Assembly: GCA_964511155.1 (NCBI GenBank) | Contig: CAZEEJ010000179.1 | Span: 1-12,282, forward strand | Length of the DNA: 12,282 bases | Reading direction: 5' to 3' | Source: JAAYDF01 sp964511155 | Lineage (GTDB): Bacteria > Planctomycetota > Phycisphaerae > UBA1845 > PWPN01 | Shown here: positions 1 to 6,100 of the stretch, piece by piece | How positions within the stretch are numbered: position 1 is the first letter of the stretch | Layout: every line of letters starts with the position of its first letter | Notes under the pieces: generated by a model | Databases searched by the model: none | Told to the model about the DNA's origin: nothing | Seen by the model: the letters and a program-made list of their open reading frames with translations, nothing else | Translations under genes and position numbers: made by a program

Positions 1-155
<155 letters not shown>

Positions 156-191
156 GGGTGGGGGCGCGGATCGCGAGCAGGTTCGGTGCCG

Positions 192-315
192 GGCTTGCCG
201 CTTCGCGGCGCGCCCCTGGCGCTCCTGGCGCTCCTGGCGCTCCTGGCGCTTGCCCTTTGGCCGCAGTCATGACGCTGTGGCACACCACCGCGGTGGCGCC
301 GCGAAGCGGCAAGCC
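192..315. repeat. 20-bp perfect inverted repeat enclosing a 9-bp tandem repeat and a palindrome
   Basis: The left arm at 192-211 (GGCTTGCCGCTTCGCGGCGC) is the exact reverse complement of 296-315. Between the arms are four perfect head-to-tail copies of CCTGGCGCT (215-250). A 12-bp perfect palindrome, CCACCGCGGTGG (285-296), directly abuts the right arm. The unit could extrude as a cruciform or fold as a long RNA hairpin. A non-autonomous mobile element is possible, but I see no target-site duplication. The open frame across it (158-439) encodes a low-complexity Ala/Pro/Gly string and is not believed. Confidence 0.75.
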
Positions 316-392
316 GGTAGGAGACAGGAGCGAGAAGGAATGCAACCGGCGGGTCACCACGGAAGCATGGGAAAGGGCAGCCATTCTGCTTC

Positions 393-448
393 TTCCTCCT
401 TTAGCCTTTAGCCTTCAGCCTTCCTCCTTCAGCCTTTAGCCTTCAGCC
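393..448. repeat. Pyrimidine-rich heptamer tandem array, reverse-complement type of the left array
   Basis: Eight consecutive 7-nt units read TTCCTCC, TTTAGCC, TTTAGCC, TTCAGCC, TTCCTCC, TTCAGCC, TTTAGCC, TTCAGCC. The TTCAGCC unit is the reverse complement of the GGCTGAA unit that dominates 37-145. The array therefore mirrors the left one across the inverted repeat at 192-315. It ends about 50 bp before the start codon of the next gene. Confidence 0.85.
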
Positions 449-500
449 TTTCTTCTCCCACGCTTGTCTCGCCGCGAAACGGGCCGTATCATGCCGCGCC

Positions 501-1121
501 ATGGCGATTCGCTTTGCATGCCCATCGTGTCAGCAGCCGATTGAGGTGGACGATCCACTGGGCGGACAGTCGGTGGCGTGTCCGTATTGCCGCAACGTGG
601 TGACGGCGCCACCGACGAGCGTCTGGTCGCAGGGCGAGATCCCACTCGCTTCACCGGTGTCGCCGGCTTTCGCTCCTCCGTTACCCCCCGCCGGCTCGGC
701 TCCCGCTCCCGCACCCGCACCGGGTTCGACGGGCGCCCTGGCCCCGTGGGCACTGACCCTCGCGCTGATGTCGGCGGGGCTGTGTGGTTTTGGCACCATC
801 GCGTGGATGGGGCACTTGGCCGTGGCCCTGGAAAGTAAGACGGGCCCCAACGCCACGCACGAAGAAGTACAGAAGGCCTTGCAGGAGGAGATGCTCAGCG
901 GGCGCGTGCGCATGCTCTCACCCACGAGCACCATGCTGTTTGGCGTGGGCCTCATCTGCGGCGTGGCCGGGCTGGTGTTCTCGATCCAATCACTGGTTCG
1001 ACAGGAGAATCGCCGGGCCATGGCGATCGTGGCCTGCGTCATCAGCCTCTGCTTCGCCGCCTGCCAGGTGATGCCCATGCTGGCCGCCTTGGCCGCCACC
1101 CAGATGAAGCCGCCTTCCTGA
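501..1121 (+). CDS. Zinc-ribbon, proline-linker, multi-pass membrane protein of unknown function
   Basis: A 206-residue protein. The N terminus has a zinc-ribbon pattern with two CPxC knuckles (Cys7/Cys10 and Cys27/Cys30), suited to binding one zinc ion. A Pro/Ala-rich linker follows (about residues 50-78). Three hydrophobic stretches then form probable membrane helices, at about 82-108, 144-166 and 173-198, with a charged segment at 111-140 between the first two. This architecture (short cytosolic zinc ribbon, disordered linker, DUF4190-like membrane part) is common in planctomycetes, where its role is not established. The ATG at 501 is used because it sits directly before the zinc ribbon, but no clear Shine-Dalgarno sequence precedes it. 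It stands alone, between the heptamer-repeat region and the structured intergenic element. I am confident that it is a real gene; its function is unknown. Confidence 0.8.
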   Translation: MAIRFACPSCQQPIEVDDPLGGQSVACPYCRNVVTAPPTSVWSQGEIPLASPVSPAFAPPLPPAGSAPAPAPAPGSTGALAPWALTLALMSAGLCGFGTIAWMGHLAVALESKTGPNATHEEVQKALQEEMLSGRVRMLSPTSTMLFGVGLICGVAGLVFSIQSLVRQENRRAMAIVACVISLCFAACQVMPMLAALAATQMKPPS

Positions 1122-1133
1122 CACCCGGCGACC

Positions 1134-1247
1134 GTACAGAGCCGCGACCGCCTGCCCTTCACATCGCGCAGCGATGTCAGGGTAAGGGAGCGGACCTCGT
1201 GTGCGTGGCGTGCTCGCGCAAGATCCGCTCCCTTCCGGTCGCGGTAC
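1134..1247. repeat. Folded dispersed repeat (REP/BIME-like), copy A
   Basis: Three nested self-complementary pieces can be read directly. The outer stem pairs CGCGACCG (1143-1150) with CGGTCGCG (1236-1243), and continues as GTAC/GTAC (1134-1137 with 1244-1247) across a 5-nt bulge. An inner stem of 11 bp pairs AAGGGAGCGGA (1184-1194) with TCCGCTCCCTT (1224-1234). A small hairpin, ACATCG/CGATGT, lies at 1161-1177. Parts of both arms recur near the tRNA gene at 8612-8638. The element starts 12 nt after the stop codon of the zinc-ribbon gene, so it would lie in that gene's 3' untranslated region and might act in termination or mRNA stability. It is not a classical terminator, since no T-run follows. 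Confidence 0.7.
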
Positions 1248-1429
1248 GGAGATGCGGACCGACCGCGGCTCCCCCCCCACTCCTGGCATCCACGCACCCC
1301 GCCGCAGCGAGATTGGCCACCCGCCCGACCTCGCTCGACCGGGCGGGCCGCGACAAACCGACACACCCGTAACCATTTGTTTTACATTATGTTATCCAAG
1401 TACGGGGCCACACTGACAACGCCTTGGTT

Positions 1430-1449
1430 CGTACGTCGCGCGGCGTACG
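1430..1449. promoter_or_regulatory. Near-perfect 20-bp palindrome, possible operator
   Basis: CGTACGTCGC followed by GCGGCGTACG pairs at every position, with a single T:G mismatch at the seventh pair. It lies 157 bp upstream of the DUF2203 start codon. No T-run follows, so a rho-independent terminator is unlikely. A binding site for a dimeric regulator is one reading; chance in GC-rich DNA is another. Confidence 0.3.
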
Positions 1450-1606
1450 TTGACTTCGTCTGGGTCGTTTGGTAGGTTCGAGGGTGGCAACAGCGGAGAC
1501 GCAGCACGAGATCCCCGGGTCCTCGCCGGGCCTGGGTCAGCGGACACGGGTTTGAACGGGCAAACATCGAGCGGCCGGCAACAGCCGATGGAAACGGAGC
1601 GGAACG

Positions 1607-2035
1607 ATGGATGCGTTTGAAGCGATTTCTCTGCCGGAGCCTTCGTCGACCACGGGCCGCAAGCTGTTCACGCTCGCGGAGGCCAACCGGGCCCTGGTTC
1701 TCGTCCGGCGCATCGTCTCCGACATCGTGACGCACTATGGACGCCTCCGGCAACTGCACGACACCTACCTGCAGCGCGATCAGGAGGGCGACACGGCAGG
1801 CGCGGAGAACGCCCGTCTGGAGTATGCCGCCGCCACTGACCACCTTTCAGCTCTTCGCGAGGAACTCGAGGAGATCGGCTGCGAGCTGAAGGATTACGAG
1901 GTCGGGCTGGTGGACTTCCCCTCGCTGCGCGACGGTCGGGAGGTCCTGCTCTGCTGGAAGCTCGGCGAGGCGCGCATCGCGCACTGGCACGAGGTAACCA
2001 CGGGATTCAGCGATCGCCGCCCGCTCGAGGTGTGA
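1607..2035 (+). CDS. DUF2203 family protein
   Basis: A 142-residue soluble protein with no signal peptide. It matches the DUF2203 pattern: an N-terminal KLFTLAEANRAL segment (residues 19-30) leading into a helix that ends in VRRIVSDIV, then a helical, probably coiled-coil middle (about 43-92). The conserved tail follows, with ELKDYEVGLVDFPSLRDG (93-110), LCWKLGE (115-121) and HWHE (126-129). Length and motif order are those of a complete family member. The biochemical role of the family is not established; the His/Trp/Glu-rich tail may be a ligand or metal site, which is inference. The start ATG has GGAG 7 nt upstream. About 210 bp separate it from the aldehyde dehydrogenase gene, so it is probably transcribed on its own. 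Confidence 0.85.
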   Translation: MDAFEAISLPEPSSTTGRKLFTLAEANRALVLVRRIVSDIVTHYGRLRQLHDTYLQRDQEGDTAGAENARLEYAAATDHLSALREELEEIGCELKDYEVGLVDFPSLRDGREVLLCWKLGEARIAHWHEVTTGFSDRRPLEV

Positions 2036-2232
2036 GCCCCATCCGACCATCACGATCCCGTCGCCAAATGGGCCGCGGGCTTCAGGCTGCGCGGCGTTCC
2101 CTCACGCGACAATCCTGACTTTCCTCCGAAGGTCTCAATTCCCCGCCGACTGATCGGGCCGCGTGACTCCCGACCGGGACGGCGCTACCATCCCTGAGGG
2201 AAGAACGGTGATCGGGCACGGAAGGACTCGAC

Positions 2233-2238
2233 AGGAGG
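2233..2238 (+). promoter_or_regulatory. Shine-Dalgarno site setting the aldehyde dehydrogenase start
   Basis: AGGAGG lies 8 nt before the ATG at 2247. The reading frame stays open upstream to 2163, but that start has no such site and would add 28 residues unlike the family N terminus. The ATG at 2247 is therefore preferred. Confidence 0.75.
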
Positions 2239-2246
2239 CGCTCTCA

Positions 2247-3731
2247 ATGGTGGCAACGAAAACGATGGCTCCGCCGAAGGTGAGGCTCACCAGGAACCTG
2301 ATCAACGGCGCGTGGGTGGACGCGGATTCGGGCCAGACCTTCGAGGTGTACAACCCGGCCACGGCGGCGGTGGTCGCCCACGTCGCCGCGGGGGACAAGT
2401 CCGACGTGGACAAGGCGGTGCGAGCCGCACGGGCGGCGTTCGAGGGGCCGTGGTCGAAGTTCAGCGCCCGCGAGCGCGGCCAATTGCTGTTCAAGCTGGC
2501 GGACCTGATTGAACAGCACGCCGAGGAGTTGGCGGCCCTCGAGGTGCTCAACAACGGCAAGCCCATCGGCGAGGTACTGGGCGCCGACCTGCCGCTGGTC
2601 ATCAGCACGTTTCGGTATTACGCCGGCTGGGCGGACAAGGTCGGCGGCGAGACCATCCCCGTCGACCGGACGATGGGCAACTTCTTCTGCTACACGCGGC
2701 GCGAGCCGATCGGCGTCGTCGGGCAGATCATCCCGTGGAACTTCCCCATGCTGATGCTGACCTGGAAGTGGGGTCCGGCCCTGGCGTGCGGGAACACGGT
2801 GGTGCTCAAGCCCGCCGAGCAGACGCCGCTGACCGCCCTGCGCATCGGCGAGCTGGCCATGGAGGCGGGCTTCCCGCCGGGCGTGGTCAACATCGTCAAC
2901 GGGCTTGGGGAGACGGCCGGCGACGCCATCGTGCGGCACCCGGAGGTGGACAAGATCGCCTTCACCGGCGAATACCGCACGGCCCAGATCATCATGGCCA
3001 ACGCGGCGCCCACGCTCAAGCGGCTGACCTTCGAGCTGGGCGGCAAGAGCCCCAACGTGGTCTTCGCCGACGCCGATCTCGACCAGGCCGTCGCCGGCGC
3101 GGTCAGCGGGATTTTCTTCAACCAGGGCGAGGTCTGCTGTGCGGGCAGCCGGCTGTTCGTCGAGGAACCGGCCCACGACCAGTTCGTGGACAAGCTCGCC
3201 GCCGTCGCCCGCAATCGCAAGCTCGGCAATCCCTTCGATCCGGCCACCGAGCAGGGCGCCCAGGTCTCACGCGAGCAGTTCGACAAGGTGCTGCGGTATA
3301 TCGACATCGGCCGCAACGAGGACAAGGCCACCTGTGTCGCCGGCGGCGAGCGGTTCGGCGACCAGGGCTGGTTCGTCAAGCCGACCATTTTTACCGGCGT
3401 GCACAACGACATGCGCATCGCCCAGGAGGAGATCTTCGGGCCGGTGGTCAGCGTGCTGAAGTTCAAGGACCTGCGCGAGGTCGCGCAGCAGGCCAACCAG
3501 ACGATCTACGGCCTGGCCGCGGCGGTGTGGACCAAGGACATCACCCAAGCGCACCGGTTGGCGAACACGATTCGTGCCGGCACCGTCTGGGTGAACTGCT
3601 ACAACACGTTCGACCCGGCGGCACCGTTCGGCGGGTACAAGTTCTCCGGCCAGGGTCGCGAATGCGGCCGGGCGGCCCTCGATCACTACAGTGAGATCAA
3701 GACCGTATGGATCAACCTTGGCGAGGGGTAA
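2247..3731 (+). CDS. NAD(P)+-dependent aldehyde dehydrogenase, ALDH1/ALDH2-like
   Basis: A 494-residue cytosolic enzyme expected to oxidise an aldehyde to its carboxylic acid. It is full length for the superfamily. Visible motifs, numbered from the ATG at 2247: PWNFP (about 163-167, with Asn165 of the oxyanion hole), VLKPAEQTP (186-194, cofactor lysine Lys188), the general base Glu263 in FELGGKSPN, the nucleophile Cys297 in NQGEVCCAGSR, EEIFGPV (394-400) and PFGGYKFSG near the C terminus. Overall it reads very like animal ALDH2. One region is odd: the loop that is normally FTGSTEVG and holds the cofactor pyrophosphate reads FTGEYRTA (239-246). The substrate cannot be told from sequence. A cupin gene follows after 45 bp and may share the transcript. 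Confidence 0.93.
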   Translation: MVATKTMAPPKVRLTRNLINGAWVDADSGQTFEVYNPATAAVVAHVAAGDKSDVDKAVRAARAAFEGPWSKFSARERGQLLFKLADLIEQHAEELAALEVLNNGKPIGEVLGADLPLVISTFRYYAGWADKVGGETIPVDRTMGNFFCYTRREPIGVVGQIIPWNFPMLMLTWKWGPALACGNTVVLKPAEQTPLTALRIGELAMEAGFPPGVVNIVNGLGETAGDAIVRHPEVDKIAFTGEYRTAQIIMANAAPTLKRLTFELGGKSPNVVFADADLDQAVAGAVSGIFFNQGEVCCAGSRLFVEEPAHDQFVDKLAAVARNRKLGNPFDPATEQGAQVSREQFDKVLRYIDIGRNEDKATCVAGGERFGDQGWFVKPTIFTGVHNDMRIAQEEIFGPVVSVLKFKDLREVAQQANQTIYGLAAAVWTKDITQAHRLANTIRAGTVWVNCYNTFDPAAPFGGYKFSGQGRECGRAALDHYSEIKTVWINLGEG

Positions 3732-3776
3732 TCTGACGGCGTACGCTGTCCCGGCCCGGCCGGGTGGAGGTCGAAC

Positions 3777-4217
3777 ATGCAAGGCCCGACGAATGCCGAT
3801 ACGAGACTGCGGCCACATCCCGAGGCCAGGTTCGCCGCTCCTCAGCTTGAGGTAAACCTTGAGGCGGTCATCGCCCGGCTGCGCTCCGAGCCTCAGGCCG
3901 GCGAGGGCGGTCATCGCCAGGAGACGTTGTACCGCCATGACGGGCTAACCATCGCCCTGTTCGTGTTCGATCGGTTCACTCGGCTAGCCGAGCATCGGGC
4001 GAACGGGATCGTCAATATGCATGTACTCCGCGGCCGGTTCAAAATCACCGCCGAGGATCAGGTCCACGAGCTGCGCGCCGGCCAGATGCTGGTTCTGGCC
4101 CCGGGCCTCAAGCACGCGGTGGCGGCCGAAGAGGAGGGCGAACTGCTGCTGACGGTGCACCTCGTGCGGGACGCCACGGCCGAGCGGACGGCGACAGTTC
4201 TTCAACCCACCGCTTGA
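3777..4217 (+). CDS. Small single-domain cupin protein
   Basis: A 146-residue protein with a single cupin fold from about residue 45 to 130. Motif 1 is the segment EHRANGIVNMHVLRGRF (72-88), in which His73 and His82 are candidate metal ligands. Motif 2 is GQMLVLAPGLKHAV (102-115), with the usual PG turn and His113. His127 in LLTVHL may complete the site. The first 40 residues look disordered. Small cupins can be metal-dependent dioxygenases, isomerases or sensors, and this one cannot be assigned. The start ATG has GGAGG 6 nt upstream. It follows the aldehyde dehydrogenase by 45 bp in the same direction, with no terminator between, so co-transcription is likely. Its last 16 bp overlap the convergent antitoxin-like gene. 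Confidence 0.85.
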   Translation: MQGPTNADTRLRPHPEARFAAPQLEVNLEAVIARLRSEPQAGEGGHRQETLYRHDGLTIALFVFDRFTRLAEHRANGIVNMHVLRGRFKITAEDQVHELRAGQMLVLAPGLKHAVAAEEEGELLLTVHLVRDATAERTATVLQPTA

Positions 4218-4456
4218 TCACTCAGTCCACGGATCGCCTCCTCGAACAGCTCGCGATCGCTTTTGTCCGGCGGCACCTTGGCGAGGCCGCGCAACCGGCG
4301 GGTGATCGGCGCGGTTCGTCGCCGATCACGGCGCGGGGAGCAGAGCATGGCGACGAACTGGCTGAACATCGCCGAGACGCTGATCCCCCGTTCACTGGCG
4401 ATCTGCTTGGCTTTCTCGATCACGCCCCTGTCCGCGTTGAGCGTCAGTTTGGGCAT
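4202..4456 (-). CDS. DUF6364 family protein, antitoxin-like (ribbon-helix-helix type)
   Basis: An 84-residue basic protein. It has the DUF6364 layout: an N-terminal strand PKLTLNAD (2-9), a helix VIEKAKQIASERG (12-24), then ISVSAMFSQFVAML (25-38), giving a ribbon-helix-helix DNA-binding shape. An Arg-rich link follows (42-56), and a C-terminal tail PPDKSDRELFEEAI (62-75) that in this family is expected to contact a partner toxin. Such proteins are normally encoded just upstream of a PIN-domain (VapC-like) toxin. No toxin gene lies on either side: downstream is the convergent cupin, upstream the divergent sulfatase. It may be an orphan or may act in trans. GGAGA lies about 6 nt before the ATG. 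Confidence 0.75.
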   Translation of the reverse strand: MPKLTLNADRGVIEKAKQIASERGISVSAMFSQFVAMLCSPRRDRRRTAPITRRLRGLAKVPPDKSDRELFEEAIRGLSDQAVG

Positions 4457-4488
4457 GGCACGTCTCCGCTACGTAACATCTCCTGAGC

Positions 4489-4517
4489 ATTGTACGTATC
4501 GGCCGGCTGCGGGCCAA
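4489..4517 (-). promoter_or_regulatory. Candidate sigma70-type promoter for the DUF6364 gene
   Basis: Read on the minus strand, TTGGCC (4512-4517) and TACAAT (4489-4494) are separated by exactly 17 nt. The -10 box matches the consensus at five of six positions, the -35 box at three. Transcription would start near 4482, about 25 nt before the start codon, a normal leader length. Confidence 0.4.
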
Positions 4518-4591
4518 GCTTCACCCCGCCGAGGTTGGCCGCCCTGCGCAGGACAGGTACCATCTCGTGGGACGATCCAGGGTTTTTACGG

Positions 4592-4596
4592 GGAGG
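4592..4596 (+). promoter_or_regulatory. Shine-Dalgarno site setting the first sulfatase start
   Basis: GGAGG lies 9 nt before the ATG at 4606. The frame is open back to a GTG at 4567, but from 4606 the protein begins directly with a plausible signal peptide. The ATG at 4601 is out of frame. Confidence 0.6.
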
Positions 4597-4605
4597 GCGT
4601 ATGCG

Positions 4606-6063
4606 ATGGCCATGACCTCGCGATGTGGATGGGGCTGCGCGATGCTGTGGGTGCTCGCTTGGCCGAGCGGCTTCGCCGCGGGGGCCGCCGAGCGGAGGCC
4701 CAATGTGATCATCCTCATGCCGGACCAGATGCGTGGGCAGGCCATGGGCGTCGCGGGTAACGCACAGGTCCGCACGCCGCATCTCGACCGGCTTGCGCGG
4801 GAGGGCATGTTCCTACCCAATACGTTCGCCAACAACCCCGTCTGCTGCCCGGCCCGGGCGACGATCATGACCGGCAAATACCCGCACGGGCACGGCCTGA
4901 TCATCAACGATCTGCGGCTCCGCGAGAGCGAGCGGACGATGGCTGAGGTGCTCGCCGACGCGGGGTACGCCACGGCGTTCGTAGGCAAGTGGCACCTGGA
5001 TGGTGGCGTTCGCCTGCCGGGCTTCGTCCCGCCCGGCGCGCGACGACAGGGATTCCAGTTCTGGGCGGCCAACCAATGCAACCACAACCACTCGGACTCG
5101 GCATACTTCCGCGACAGTGACGAGCCGCTGGCGATCAAGCGTTTCGAGACCGAGGTGTGGATGGACGAGGCGATGGGCTTCGTCCGGGCGAACCGGGACC
5201 GGCCGTTCTTCCTGTGGTGGGCGTGTGGACCGCCGCATAATCCGTACGCCGCACCGCCGGAGTTCGAGAAGCTCTACGACCCGGCCGAGTTGGTCATGCG
5301 GCCCAACTGGCAAGAGGGCACCCGATTCGGCTCGCGTGAGGACATCGCCCGGTACTATGCCGCCGTGACCGCCATTGATGAGCAACTCGGGCGTCTCATG
5401 CGCCTGCTTGACGAACTGGGGTTGGCCGACGACACGATCATCCTGTTCACGTCCGATCACGGGGACATGCTCGGCTCGCAAGGCAGCGCGTTCAAGTGCC
5501 AGCCCTGGGACGAATCGATCCGGGTACCGGGGATCGTCCGCTACCCGCGCGGCATCGCAGGCGGGCAGCGGTCGGACATGCTGATCTCCCACGTCGATTT
5601 CATGCCGACCTTGTTGTCGCTGTGCGGCGTGAGTGCTCCGGACGACCTGCACGGTCGGGACCTGTCAGGCCGACTCATGGGCCGGACCGCCCGGTCGGGT
5701 ACAGCGGCGACTGCAGAGGAGGAAGCGGTGGTCCTGCAGATCTACGAACCCCGGCAGCAGTTGGAGAACGTGCCGGCCGGCTGGCGGGGGGTTCGGACGA
5801 AGCGCTACACCTACGCCCGGTTCGAGGACAGGCCCTGGATGCTCCACGATCTCCAGGAGGATCCCTACGAGCGGCGCAACCTCGTTGACGATCCCGCCCA
5901 CGACGCGCTCCGCGAGCGGCTGGAGGGGATGATTCGGCGAGAGATGGCCCGAACGCAGGATACGTGGGAGACCAACTGCCGGGAACATCTGACGCTGTAT
6001 AGAAGCCCGGCGGTGTACTCGCCCGCCGAACGAACCGGCGAGCAGGCCCCGCCGTCCAGGTAG
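4606..6063 (+). CDS. Secreted type I sulfatase (alkaline phosphatase superfamily)
   Basis: A 485-residue formylglycine-dependent sulfatase expected to hydrolyse a sulfate ester outside the cytoplasm. The N terminus is a signal peptide, with a hydrophobic core at about residues 8-25 and likely cleavage after AAGAA. Numbered from the ATG at 4606, the catalytic motif is NPVCCPARATIMTG: Cys80 is the residue converted to formylglycine in C-x-P-x-R, with Arg84. The calcium site is Asp40-Gln41 (the second ligand is Gln, as in some sulfatase subfamilies) and Asp284-His285 in FTSDHGDMLG. GKWHLDG (Lys128, His130), PPHNPY (His211) and Lys297 complete the active site. The substrate is unknown. The gene is divergent from the DUF6364 gene and converges on the coiled-coil gene 37 bp downstream. 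No maturase gene is in the window. Confidence 0.93.
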   Translation: MAMTSRCGWGCAMLWVLAWPSGFAAGAAERRPNVIILMPDQMRGQAMGVAGNAQVRTPHLDRLAREGMFLPNTFANNPVCCPARATIMTGKYPHGHGLIINDLRLRESERTMAEVLADAGYATAFVGKWHLDGGVRLPGFVPPGARRQGFQFWAANQCNHNHSDSAYFRDSDEPLAIKRFETEVWMDEAMGFVRANRDRPFFLWWACGPPHNPYAAPPEFEKLYDPAELVMRPNWQEGTRFGSREDIARYYAAVTAIDEQLGRLMRLLDELGLADDTIILFTSDHGDMLGSQGSAFKCQPWDESIRVPGIVRYPRGIAGGQRSDMLISHVDFMPTLLSLCGVSAPDDLHGRDLSGRLMGRTARSGTAATAEEEAVVLQIYEPRQQLENVPAGWRGVRTKRYTYARFEDRPWMLHDLQEDPYERRNLVDDPAHDALRERLEGMIRREMARTQDTWETNCREHLTLYRSPAVYSPAERTGEQAPPSR

Positions 6064-6100
6064 CGAAGGTCGTCAGAAGCCGAATCCTGCTTACCTACAT

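Larger units (their letters stand above)
1122..1606. other. 485-bp intergenic region with structured elements and an AT-rich patch
   Basis: No believable gene is seen here. The stretch holds the folded repeat at 1134-1247, an AT-rich patch at about 1371-1397 that stands out from the GC-rich surroundings, and a near-perfect 20-bp palindrome at 1430-1449. The AT-rich patch contains TTTACA and TATGTT, but they are not spaced as a promoter, so a start site is possible there but not shown. A small hairpin (GTTTG/CAAAC, 1550-1565) lies 42 bp upstream of the DUF2203 start codon. Confidence 0.6.

Noticed and set aside
158..439. A 93-codon + frame across the repeat region
   Set aside because: Its sequence is the translation of tandem repeats (GAPGAPGAP) and heptamer DNA; it has no credible start signal or domain.
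530..1366. A 278-codon minus-strand frame over the zinc-ribbon gene
   Set aside because: It is antisense to a gene with paired CPxC motifs and clear membrane helices, and its own product is compositionally odd.
1201..1416. A 71-codon + frame downstream of the zinc-ribbon gene
   Set aside because: It overlaps the folded repeat, has no ribosome-binding site and no recognisable domain.
2244..3176. A 310-codon minus-strand frame inside the aldehyde dehydrogenase gene
   Set aside because: It mirrors codon positions of a complete, motif-bearing enzyme and shows no domain of its own.
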